DNA of 64,000 nucleotides from the NCBI GenBank assembly GCA_963682175.1, contig OY821784.1, positions 38,607,621 to 38,671,620 on the forward strand, given 5' to 3'. A program made the position numbers and the translations under genes. This document shows positions 22,881 through 32,830 of the stretch, piece by piece. The stretch's first letter is position 1, and every line of letters begins with the position of its first letter. The notes beneath the pieces are model-generated. The model was not told the origin of the DNA. It ran no database searches and saw only the letters and a program-made list of their open reading frames with translations. Origin of the DNA: Triglochin maritima (lineage: Eukaryota; Streptophyta; Magnoliopsida; Alismatales; Juncaginaceae).

Positions 22881-23489
22881 TCAACATCTGAGGAAAACAT
22901 TGTTCTTCGATCTACATTTCCACAAGCTAGCTTCTCACCAGCGGCTCGTATCTGAGTCACATCCAGATACATGGGGAAAATATTAGTTTTTAATATTAGT
23001 TTTTAATATTTCCCACGAGGTAATTTCACGTTTCTTTGCGCAAACTCGTCTAGGATAAGGGAGAAAGATCCGATCTTTGATCCAAATTGGGGTTCCAAAA
23101 GCCCCAATTTTGGTCGAAAATTCGTGGGTTTTCTGTTCGGTTACGTGCATTTTGTTTGAGAATCTAAATTTTAGGTTGTAGTGATAGTTTTGGAAATTAG
23201 GTTCCAAAAGCTCCAATTGTGGTCGAAAAATTCTGGGGTTTTGGTTTTTGTTATGCGCTTTTGGTTTCCGAAGCATGAATATTTGACTAAAGTTCTAGAG
23301 CTTGTGGGTTTTAGTCGTGGTAATATGCTTTTCGTTTCTAAAGCACAGATGCTTAATTCAAGTTCTAAAATTTAGTGATAGTGATGTGTATTTGATTGTT
23401 TGTTATTTAAGGGAAGTATTTTTTTTGTAAATTTTCATGCTTTTTGGTGATAATGATATGCATTTGGTTTTTGTTGTTGGTGTAGAGAA
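22881..23489. other. Upstream or intronic region of the broken coiled-coil gene
   Basis: It contains two or three imperfect copies of a segment including CCAAAAGC[CT]CCAATT and TGGTCGAAAA (23094-23130, 23202-23240), a local duplication of about 105 bp. No exon was recognised. Confidence 0.4.
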
Positions 23490-24966
23490 TAGTTGCTATG
23501 AAGAAAGCTTATGCTAATGGTATATTGAACACTGCGAAGGAGTCTGCGGCACGGGTTTTGGCTTCCAATAGTATTGTGGTTCGGTTTGAGTGTAATTTGA
23601 TGGAGACGAAGGAAGAGGCTCTTCGTACTATTAAAACAATACACATCAAACATAGTTCAGCGGTGGTCGAATACTATTAGATGGGTTGTCATTTAGTTCT
23701 TTAGTGGGTTTGTTCTGCATTTTCCTGAATTACGGTATTTTAGATTGAAAGGCTTGTTCAGTCTTGAAAGTTAACTAAAACGCATATGGTATAATATGGG
23801 TATTTGGAGTACTGAATGAAGATGGTGTTCCATTTAAATGGTGATATAAATATGTCAATAGTTTTTGTAGTAAGTGTAAAACAAGACGTTTTGACTGCAG
23901 TAAGGATGTATCTTCACCATGTAATTATTTTCCCAATGTGCGTACTAGTTGATATGATAACATGCTGTAATTTGATTGTTTTGGTATTTTGCTTAATAAC
24001 TTGATTTGTTCATAAGTAATTTGTCGACAATGTTATAGATTCATTTACGAGCCATTGTGGTAAAGCATACATATTAAGCTTTATTTCTGTCTTGTTGAAA
24101 GTTGAGAAGATCCCTTAACTTCTATAAATGCTGGTTTCAGATGAACGAAGCATACATGATTTGCTTGGATCAAGAACGTAGAATCTGCGAACTCGAAGAT
24201 TAGCTTAGTCAGGCTCAGCACACAATTGAATCTCTCAAGGTGGAGTTGGAAAGAGTAAACAGTGAAATGAAAGGAACAAGTGTTTCAGCAAACACATTGG
24301 GCGCAGAAACAGATTGCCGAAACACCTATTCTGGAGATAATCTTGTGGATAGCTTCAACAATGCGTCCAACGACTCCCATCCATCTGGCGATCACCACCG
24401 TTTTGGTTCTGAAGAAGTAATTGAATGCCACAATGACCATTATGATGCATCGTGGCCTTCTAACCAGTCCAATGTGAGGGTTAAAGTTGACAATTATTTC
24501 AAAAGTGGCAGAATTATCTCCTTACGATATTCTTCCAAGAAACAGAAGGGTAGACCATTACGGTCTTTGTCTCTAGAGAAAAATGCGACATACTGTCCTT
24601 CAAAGAATCACGCATTGTTGGACGCACAAGAAGAATCTCAAGATTTTCATATCAAAATGGAAGATAGTGGAGAAACAGAAGGTGGAGCAAACAATATGGA
24701 GAAAATGGTGTTGAGTTCAGTTTGTAATGCAGTTGAAAACACCGAAATGCCTGATGAATCTAAGTCATAACGTTGATCGTGAAAATGGTGACAAGGATTT
24801 TGATCCGGTTGGAAATCCTAGTGGAGCCTCTAGACGAAGACTTGTCAAGTATACATTTCAGAGAAAACGCACGAGACGTTCTTCAATTGATGCCGACAAT
24901 AATGTTCTTGTCGATGTTGAAAATATTTGTAACAGCTACTATTGTCTAATGTATTACAATTATTAG
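23490..24966 (+). pseudogene. Broken plant coiled-coil protein gene of unknown function
   Basis: The first recognisable exon (about 23490-23640) encodes AYANGILNTAKESAARVLAS.. and then METKEEALRT. The second (from about 24141, after TTTCAG) encodes MNEAYMICLDQERRICELED and, past a TAG at 24201-24203, LSQAQHTIESLKVELERVNSE. This matches the plan of a plant family I know only by pattern: SYADIILNTAKEAAARVM-like start, EELE..L..AE heptads, basic YTFQRKR C-terminus. The C-terminal YTFQRKRTRRSS appears at about 24850 in another frame, after TAA at 24768, indicating a 1-nt shift. A stop plus a frameshift argue for a pseudogene. I do not know the function. Confidence 0.55.
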
Positions 24967-25774
24967 TAACCGATGTCAATGTCAGATGTATTGTGTAACC
25001 TGATTTGGTTTTATGGGACAGGGAAACAACCTGGTCATGCTGATGGAGATAGTTCAACATTAAGTTTAATATGCTTTGACCTTGGAGTTGATGTGTAGGA
25101 ATTGATAATTGCAAAAATCAGTTTTTCCAAAAATTTCTCCAGACTGTTGTCAAACGGACCCCAAGATTATGAGTTAAGCTGTCCCGTTCTATGAAATTCA
25201 GTTCTAGAATAATGGGTTTCTTTAAAATTATTAGGAAAATTTTGGGTCCATAGGCTGACCTTTTATGGTGAATTTTTTTGTAAACTATCATTTAAGATGC
25301 AACTCGTTGCTGAATTTTGGGTGGCAATCTACCACATCATGCAGCCATTGCATACCGTGGCCAAGAGGATATCGTCTTCTACTTGACCCGTTTTTAGACA
25401 ATAATTTGATGTTGCCTTTAATTTGTCAATAACATTACAGAAACACAATGCTTGAGATAGTGTTCATAATTTGATTGTATTCATCTCCGGAACCAATGCT
25501 TAAACTCTACCAAGACCTGATTCCATCGATCCAAACATGCAGTTACTTCGAAATAATGCTATTAACTCAAAATACGAATTGACGTTGAGATGTATGTATG
25601 ATGTATCGGTATCAAAACCAGCACACTTCAACACGCGCATTAAACTTGTTCTACTTATTTTTAGCTATAAAACGGAGTAGAAGAAAACACAGATTATACA
25701 TGTCTATAATCTTTACAACAGTGGCAGAAGAAAAGCAAAACTTCTGTACATCAACACCAACAAAAACATCTGAT
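24967..25774. other. Intergenic DNA between convergent genes
   Basis: No coding frame recognised. The left part may be the 3' flank of the coiled-coil pseudogene. Up to about 25600-25770 it is likely the 3' UTR of the PI31 gene on the minus strand. Confidence 0.45.
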
Positions 25775-28700
25775 CTATATGTAGTCTGGCCCCTGAAAAT
25801 GTGGAAGGTCTGGATGTGTGCCTCCACCAGGCCGTCGAGGTGGTTGCCTGTGCAACAGAAACACCACTCAGTTCAAAGGGGAAAAATGCAGCTTTGCTAT
25901 GTTCGAACCACCCATATTGGGGGATAAATTTTACCTGAGGAACCGGCTAGGTTCAAATCCTGGAACTCCTGGAGGACCATATGGATCAAAGCGAGCACCG
26001 GGAGGCACACCGCTGTTTCATGAACAGCCACAAAGCATTAGAATTGCGGAAGCTCGGAAATATTTTATTCATGCAATAGTGTTGACGTAAAGAGTAAAAC
26101 TTTGACTAATGGAAATGAAACTTACAGCGCTCCACCAAAGCCTCCAGATCCACCAGGGTACCCACCTTCCAAGCCACCCCCACCCATCCAACGAGGATCA
26201 TTTGGTCCTGCATTATTTCGTGTATAACAGATATTAAGCACCAAACACAGGTAAAAGCATATAGTCTTTCCATAAATATCGGTTATCGCGATAACTTACC
26301 AACAAGCATGCCACCTCCACCAAAGTGCCCCCTGCAATATGAGAAAAGCCAAAGGCCATGCAATATGAGAATCTTAATAAAGTAAACAATGAAAAGGAAG
26401 TGGTGCAAGACTATCAAACCTGTCGGGGAAAACACCAGCACCAGGTCCAGGATTGACATCATCAAATCCAGACGATGGAATGGGTGGATACACTAGACTG
26501 CAGCCACACACACAGAACAAAGGATCATGTCATAACTTGGTTTACATCAATTTTGATAACCAGGTGGTAGACAGACATAGGAGTCCAAACTCATAATTTG
26601 ATTATTCCAAGACACAATTATACCAATTGGGCTATCCGCAAGCCAATTACATCATTCAACTGTTTTCATTGCAAAATACTGACAAGAAATTCATTATTCA
26701 CTTATAGTAATGTAGTTACATATCTATTTTCCTAACACGGGCAAGGGCCAACGTAAGGGACAATAAGCTTGAAGTAATACATGCAATAAATGCAATTGCT
26801 GAAACAAGTTTCCCATTACGAATGACTTTGAAAGAAAATCAACTTGACTAAATGACAATAAATATGCCGTAGTGTAGATCATAACATTATTTAAGAGGCC
26901 ATTGAAGGCAAAGAGATGTAAGACACTTATTCCAGGCTGGATATTCCAATCTCTTATATCTTAATGGTTAATACTTGGTTGATAACATGGCCTCAATTTT
27001 TGCACTCGTTCTTCCCAAAAAGAACTATGATCATGAGTCGTGGTCAACTTAGGATGAAAGAAGTAGACATCTGTAATAAAACACATAATAATAATGAATC
27101 TTACACATCACTATATGGTTGAGGCTCCATTGGTATTCCAATAGCAGGTCCAGTTACACTTGGATCAGACCGTTCTTGCCTGAAAAAGGAATGTAAAAAC
27201 ATAACTATAGACATGCAACGTGAAAGAATCAGTAGTATCTGTGTACTGTTCTTGCCTGAAAAAGGAATGAAAAAACACAACTATAGACATGCAACATGAA
27301 AGAATCAGTACTATCTGTGTTTTATTTTTAACTTTTATAACTTCTAAATATTGGTAAATACATTGTGATTGAAAGCACGTATAATTTATTCTTCACTTAG
27401 CCATGGCCAAATCATATTTATGGACTTTTTAGTGAATCTACAATAAAAATTGCAAATACTTCATGTATCGACAAAAGTAGGACTTCATCTTATAAGATGT
27501 GTGGCGTTAAAAACCTCCCTAATTCATTTTTTGCAAAATATGACGACCAATTTAATAGAAATAACAGTATCATGATCGTTCATTTAATAAATGGAGACTA
27601 CGTTTAGCAGTTTCTAAATCTAAAGGTAACGGAACAAAACAATTCAAAGATGGTCCAAATTCCATATAGCTTTATTTTCATGACTCAATTGAATATAAAA
27701 TATGTAGAACTAAAGTAGACACAATGAAGCCATCAACATACCCATCATCAGCCGATGATCCAGCAACCTTTGGTGGAGTTTTCTTCTGCTCTAGTTTATC
27801 CAAAACGCCAACCTTTAAGCTATCCACGAGACCCGCAAGGTTCTTATACATGTCCTTATAATTCCCAGTGCCAATGGCATCTCCAGACACACAGTCCTTC
27901 ACACTGCACAATTCCAAGCATTAGCCAACCCAAAAAAATTTTGAAGTCCACCGACTAGTCCGACTAGCCCCCATGACCAGATCACTGATCCAACTAGTTG
28001 ACTTGATTAGACGCAGGCTAGTCCAACTACTCACAAGTCATCTCAACCTGACCAGCCAACTAATCCAACTAATTAACCTGATTAGCCCGACTAACAACCA
28101 ATTAGTCACCGACTAGTCAATTTGGAGCCTTTTACATACTAATGTCTAACTAGCCGACTTTAAATTATTGATCCATAACAATACCAATCACAAACAAAAA
28201 GCCCCCATTACGAATAATATAAAAAAAGAAATTCAATCGAATTACTTGAGCTGCATATGAAGGGGCTTCTTGGCATCATCGTCCACGACATTAACCGCAT
28301 CGACGGTGAGAACATCTCCGATGACCAAACACTTGACCACCACCTTCTTCTTCACCCCATTTTCACCAACCACAACATACACGAACCCATAGCTATCCTC
28401 TAACTCATTCCACCCCTCAATCCCCACCTCCTCATCACCTACAAAACCCATAAAAACCTAAACTTTCAACCAATAAATATAACAATACCCATAAAAATCT
28501 CAACCTTTAACCAAATAACAACAAAAAACCTGATAAAAATCTCACCTCTTAACCAAAAAACATCTAAACTTTCAACCAAATAACAACATAAAAACCCCCC
28601 ATAAAAACATCAACTTTCAACCCAAAAAAAAACAAAAAAAACCCACAAAAACCTCGACTTTCAACCAAATAACAACGAAACCCATAAAATGTAAACTTTC

Positions 28701-28967
28701 ACACAAATAACAACAAAAAACCTCATAAAAATCTCAACTTCACCCTGAAAGCAGAAAAAAAACGAAAGATCACAACTTTCCGAATGGGATTGAACAAAAA
28801 TGGTACGAACCGGAAGAGGTAGCGGAGGCGGAAGTTCCAGTGGCGGTGAGGGAGTAGCCGGAGGCGAGGAAGGCAGAGTGGACGGCGAAGGCGAGCTTGT
28901 CGTGGGGATTCCGGAAGGAAGGGCGCGACGCCCTGATCACGGCCATCACGGATCCTTCGGACGCCAT
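25775..28967 (-). CDS. Probable proteasome inhibitor/regulator, PI31-like
   Basis: Nine exons join in frame into 309 aa: 28967-28811, 28438-28246, 27903-27742, 27179-27105, 26497-26420, 26331-26300, 26207-26126, 26012-25935 and 25847-25775. All introns are GT-AG. The N-terminal fold domain (about residues 1-150) starts MASEGSVMAVIRASRPSFR and includes HDKLAFAVHSAFLASGY and EEVGIEGWNE. The C-terminal half is Pro/Gly-rich as in PI31 (GPNDPRWMGGGG, PGARFDPYGPPGVPGF, PPRRPGGGTHPDLPHF), ending DYI. PI31 proteins bind the 20S proteasome and affect its assembly or transport; the penultimate Tyr recalls the HbYX-type tail used for docking, though the residue before it is Asp. Exons 5 to 8 are only 32-82 bp. 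Two AAACCCTAGA-type telo-boxes lie in the 5' leader (about 28990-29020). Confidence 0.93.
27945..28135. repeat. CGACTAGTC/CCAACTAATC repeat in an intron of the PI31 gene
   Basis: About a dozen degenerate copies of a 9-10 bp word (GACTAGTC, CAACTAGTT, CAACTAATC, GACTAACA) in intron 2. Several are perfect palindromes around ACTAGT. Confidence 0.7.
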
Positions 28968-29039
28968 GGGATGGGAGCAAATGGAGAATTCTAGGGTTTG
29001 GAGGTTTCTAGGGTTTCGCGGAAGAATGGAGGAGATGAA

Positions 29040-30021
29040 AGGACGGACGTAATCGGGTACAAAATAGGGTCCTATAATCGATTATGTTAATGTTTTAATT
29101 CGGTTTGTCGGGTCGTTTTTTGAGCCGAATTCTACGCCCAAGTTGAACCTAAAGCTCTTTACTTACTTAAACGTTCTCCCAATGTAAATTATTGGAAAAT
29201 ACTTATACCCGATCAACTTTAGTCAAAATAACTTTACTCTTAATTTTCTCTGTTAACTTTATCTTTTGAATTTCTTTTAATCGTTAGATTTTACATCATA
29301 ATCATTAAATTTTTTTATCATTCGTCTATTTATTTTTTATTCGTCTACGATAGATACCAGAACTCAATTCTGATTAGAATTCAGATCGGATTGATAAGTT
29401 ACGTTACTACAAAGTTAAGTTACGTTTACAACACAATAAAAAATTAAGCAATTAGGTTCCGTAGTTCAGGGGTTATATATATTTACCCTGACAAAAGTAA
29501 ATTCAAATTAAATGGCAACCTGTAAATAAAAATTAACTGGAGTTAAATTGCTGTGTCATCTCTAACTTTGATCATATACCACTCTGCCCCGAACCTGCTG
29601 CTGAAATACATTGAATCAACTGAGTGACAAATAAACCATTTCACATGTGCAGTTTATCAGCAATCCATACAAGAATCCATAACTTCATCACAAACTGTGA
29701 TTTTAATCTCATAATACCTGAAATAAACTGAATTCGGACATAACATAACAAACTATATAAAATACTAACATGATTTGGTATATCCATACAATACATATAG
29801 CAGTAAAAACCAACCAACAAAAACAAACAAACAAACAAACAAACAATGGTTTGATCAGACCATCCCCATCACATGCAACCAACCATAATTCCCAAACATC
29901 AATTAAACAAGACAGACAAAAGTAGAGCAAAACACATATCATTGAGAACACAAAGCTGATGATGTTCCATTTCTTTAACAAACAAACAAACAGACAGACA
30001 GACAAACACTTGTTTGATGGA
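29040..30021. other. Intergenic DNA between PI31 and XTH genes, with CAAA repeats
   Basis: No gene recognised. Tetranucleotide tracts (CAAA)n occur at about 29817-29845 and (CAAA)n(CAGA)n at about 29979-30006. The second lies immediately downstream of the XTH stop, in its probable 3' UTR. Confidence 0.6.
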
Positions 30022-30855
30022 TCATGACCTTTGACACTCGAGTGGTGTAACAGGAAACCTATCAGTATCCCAACAATAATCATAAACAAGGTGGTGAGCC
30101 CTAACCCACATAAGCTGATGACTCTGGTGAACACTCATAATATCCTCCACCATCCCAACCTCCGACCGAGACCCTTCACCGGCGGTCATAACCTGAAACT
30201 CTCTGAAAGTAGTAACAAAGGGAGCATGGGTCCAATCCGTCTTAACCAGGCCGCCTTGCGTGGCCCAATCGTCGGCATTCCATATGGAACTATACACCCC
30301 CATCGGCTGGTCTTTGGGGAACGGAACGCCTTTCGATTCCTTGTTCTTGAAAACCCTCACCGGGGTGTCGTCGACCGAGAACATGACATGGTTGGGGGAC
30401 CATTGTAGTGAATACGAATGAAAGTCGACGGTGGGGTCGAACCAAAGATCCATTCTTTCCTCTCTATTCCCAACTCCGTTCACGTAAACGTTGGTCTGGA
30501 CCAAGTAAGGGTTCCCGGTGGTGTTCCCCAAGAACTCAAAGTCGAACTCGTTGTGTTTTTCGCCTTCGGAAGACATGTAGAATGCGGTGACTGTGCCGGC
30601 GGAGTCACCCGGGACTAGCTTAATCTCGGCGGTTACTTTGCCGAATAGATATTTGGATTTGGAGGCGAATCCGGCGCCGGAGGTTTGGTCGAGCTTCAGC
30701 TTCAGGAGGTCGCCTTCCTTCACCACGTGCTCCTTCGACCAACTCGGAGAGAACAACTCTTCGAATTTCGATCCTCCAACACCACCACTACTGCTGCTGC
30801 TGCTGCTGATCAAAAACATCACTACCACAACAACAACAACAATAACACTCTCCAT
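30022..30855 (-). CDS. Xyloglucan endotransglucosylase/hydrolase, single exon
   Basis: This frame encodes 277 aa from ATG at 30855. A 26-codon extension upstream is open but lies in the leader, and the signal peptide starts at MESVIVV. After the signal (about 1-24) comes the GH16 fold: FEELFSPSWS, SGAGFASKSKYLFGKV, and the catalytic HNEFDFEFLGN with E103, D105 and E107 followed by the glycosylation site NTT. Then come YSSIWNADDWATQGG and the C-terminal XET segment (HQLMWVRAHHLVYDYCWDT, PVTPLECQ). XTHs cut and rejoin xyloglucan in the wall. Oddities: no intron, where most plant XTH genes have two or three, and loss of the first conserved C-terminal Cys pair. In place of the usual Cys- and Trp-rich stretch after FREFQ there is VMTAGEGSRSEVGMVED. 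Only C261 and C274 remain. Closest type by pattern is XTH9-like. Confidence 0.92.
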   Translation of the reverse strand: MESVIVVVVVVVMFLISSSSSSSGGVGGSKFEELFSPSWSKEHVVKEGDLLKLKLDQTSGAGFASKSKYLFGKVTAEIKLVPGDSAGTVTAFYMSSEGEKHNEFDFEFLGNTTGNPYLVQTNVYVNGVGNREERMDLWFDPTVDFHSYSLQWSPNHVMFSVDDTPVRVFKNKESKGVPFPKDQPMGVYSSIWNADDWATQGGLVKTDWTHAPFVTTFREFQVMTAGEGSRSEVGMVEDIMSVHQSHQLMWVRAHHLVYDYCWDTDRFPVTPLECQRS

Positions 30856-30892
30856 TTTCTCAAAATAATGTGTTGTGTTTCGTTTCGTTTCT

Positions 30893-30901
30893 TTATTTAT
30901 A
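30893..30901 (-). promoter_or_regulatory. TATA box of the XTH gene
   Basis: Read on the minus strand this is TATAAATAA, about 40 bp before the ATG at 30855. It implies a leader of roughly 10 bp, or a start a little downstream. Confidence 0.55.
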
Positions 30902-31802
30902 GGGAAGAAGAAAAACACATTGGGACGTCCCACTTGTGCAGGTCCATGTCATCCAATAAGTGCCACGTAGGATCGGTGGTGGGGACGTTGTTGTTGGGAG
31001 TCTTGGCTGGCAGGCAGGACTGTCTTCGGGGACAGGACTTAAAGAGGTTTCGCTCAATGGGGTTGTGACACGTGGACTCATCTCTGTCATGATTAGCTAG
31101 CTGGCAGTTGCAGGAATCTGTCTTTTTTTTGTTGTTTTTGCAGTTTTTGGGGGGGATTTTGATGGTTACAGCTGTAAAGATTTTTAAACGTTGTATGAGT
31201 ACGTAAGCCAATAATAATTCCCAGCTATCACTACTCACATGAGAGAGTAGGGCTGTAATGACCGAAACGCCCTTGTATTTTTCAAATGTTTTCTATGATA
31301 GACAGATAAAGAGTTGGAAACAATTTGGGTTGGTGTGACCTGTGAGAGAGAGGCTATAATTATGCTAAAACCACTGGAAAACTCGTATATGTCGTGTCAT
31401 CACTGTGAAAAGACCCCTACAGGATTTGAATTTTATAACCAATCAATATGGAAATGTTTTTTTGTTGACAGGGGTAAAAATCAAATATTAATTAAATCAT
31501 ATATTATTAATTTATTTTGTGTCACATCTAACTACGTGAACTTTAGTTTCCAACATATATATATTCTCAAAAACTTCCATTATCCCGTTAAACATTTCAT
31601 TCTCCATCATTTCCCCCCGATGGAAGACGAGATCGGTAAGAGAGATGCTGAGGAGATGACGCGGGAGTGAGTCTTAAGGAGGTTGGGACGCCGACGTCGT
31701 TGGTTAGGACGTCACGATGTAGTTGGTCGACGAGTAAGAGGAGGAAGTGATCGGCGTAGGAGTCTTTCTCGAGGCGAGGAGGAGATGGAATGTGATTTTT
31801 TT
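30902..31802. other. XTH promoter region and flanking DNA
   Basis: Upstream region of the XTH gene with GC-richer stretches (30920-31075) containing CACGTGG and GCCACGTAGG words, which are G-box/ABRE-like. No further gene recognised. Confidence 0.45.
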
Positions 31803-32225
31803 TAGTTGATTTAAGTTTTTTGTATGATGTTTTTTGGGGAAAGTTTGGTTTTCGTGGTTGATTTGAAGTTTTTGGTTTTGTTATGTGATGGATTGGTCTT
31901 TGGTTTTTCGGAAACGTGGTTCTTTGTAGCTGATTTGAGTTTTTTGTGTTGAGTTTTTGTAGATGAGGAGAAATGTGGTGTTTTTGTAGCTGATTTGAGT
32001 TTTTTGTGTGGTGGTTTTTGGGGAAAGTTTGGTTTTCGTGGCTGATTTGAAATTTTTGGTTTTGTTTTATGATTGATTGATTTTGATTTTTTTTGGAAGT
32101 GTGGTTCTTTGTAGCTGATTTGGGTTTTTTTGTGTTAAGTTTTTGAGGAATTTTTTTGTGTGGTTGATTTAAAGTTTTGGTTTTGTTATGTGATGGATCG
32201 ATCTTGGTTTTTCGATGTTATTTTG
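31803..32225. repeat. Tandem repeat, period about 180 bp
   Basis: Two full copies and part of a third of a unit containing GGGGAAAGTTTGGTTTTCGTGG and GTGGTTCTTTGTAGCTGATTTG (each broken into shorter matching blocks). It is very T/G-rich on the plus strand and has no open frame. Confidence 0.65.
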
Positions 32226-32282
32226 AAAAGTTTGTTTCTTTGTGGTGTTATTGTTTAAAGTTGGTTTCTTTGTTGTTTGTTT

Positions 32283-32830
32283 AAAAAGGAACAAGTATAA
32301 CTTAAAAATGAACAACAGAAAATTAAAAAGGATGAAACAATGTTTAAAAAAGAAAAACAGGAATTTAAAAAAGATGAAGCAATACCTAAAAAGGAACCAC
32401 ATAACTTAAAAAGGACGAAACAAAAATTAAAAAGGAAAAACAAAAAATTAAAAAGAAAAAACAACAACTTAAAAAGTAACCAACATAACTTTAAAAAGAA
32501 TAACAGAAAATTAAAAATGAAAAACATCAACTTAAAAGGAACAAAAGAAAATTAAAAAGGAAAAAAACAGAAAATTAAAAAGTAAAAACAACAACTTAAA
32601 AAGAAACAAACATAACTTAAAAAGGAACAACAGAAAATTAAAAAAGAAAAACAGAAAATGAAAAATGAAAAAAACAACTTAAAAAAGAATAAACATAACT
32701 TAAAACGGAAACAACAACTCTTATGTTAAAAATTACAAAATCATACTTAAAAAGTACAAACCGGTACTTAAAAATGATAAATTCTTATGTTAAAAATGAC
32801 TGACGTAAATGTTAAAAAGGAACATGTTTT
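32283..32830. repeat. Purine-rich minisatellite (AACTTAAAAAGGAACAAC-type)
   Basis: About twenty-five imperfect units of AACTTAAAAAGRAAAAC and CAGAAAATTAAAAAGGA alternate for 550 bp. The plus strand is almost free of C and T except in fixed TTAA positions. A Lys/Asn-rich frame at 32340-32555 is a by-product. Confidence 0.8.

Noticed and set aside
30856..30933. 26-residue N-terminal extension of the XTH frame
   Set aside because: It covers the TATA-like and leader region; the signal peptide begins at the ATG at 30855.
32340..32555. Lys/Asn-rich 71-residue frame
   Set aside because: Product of the purine-rich minisatellite.
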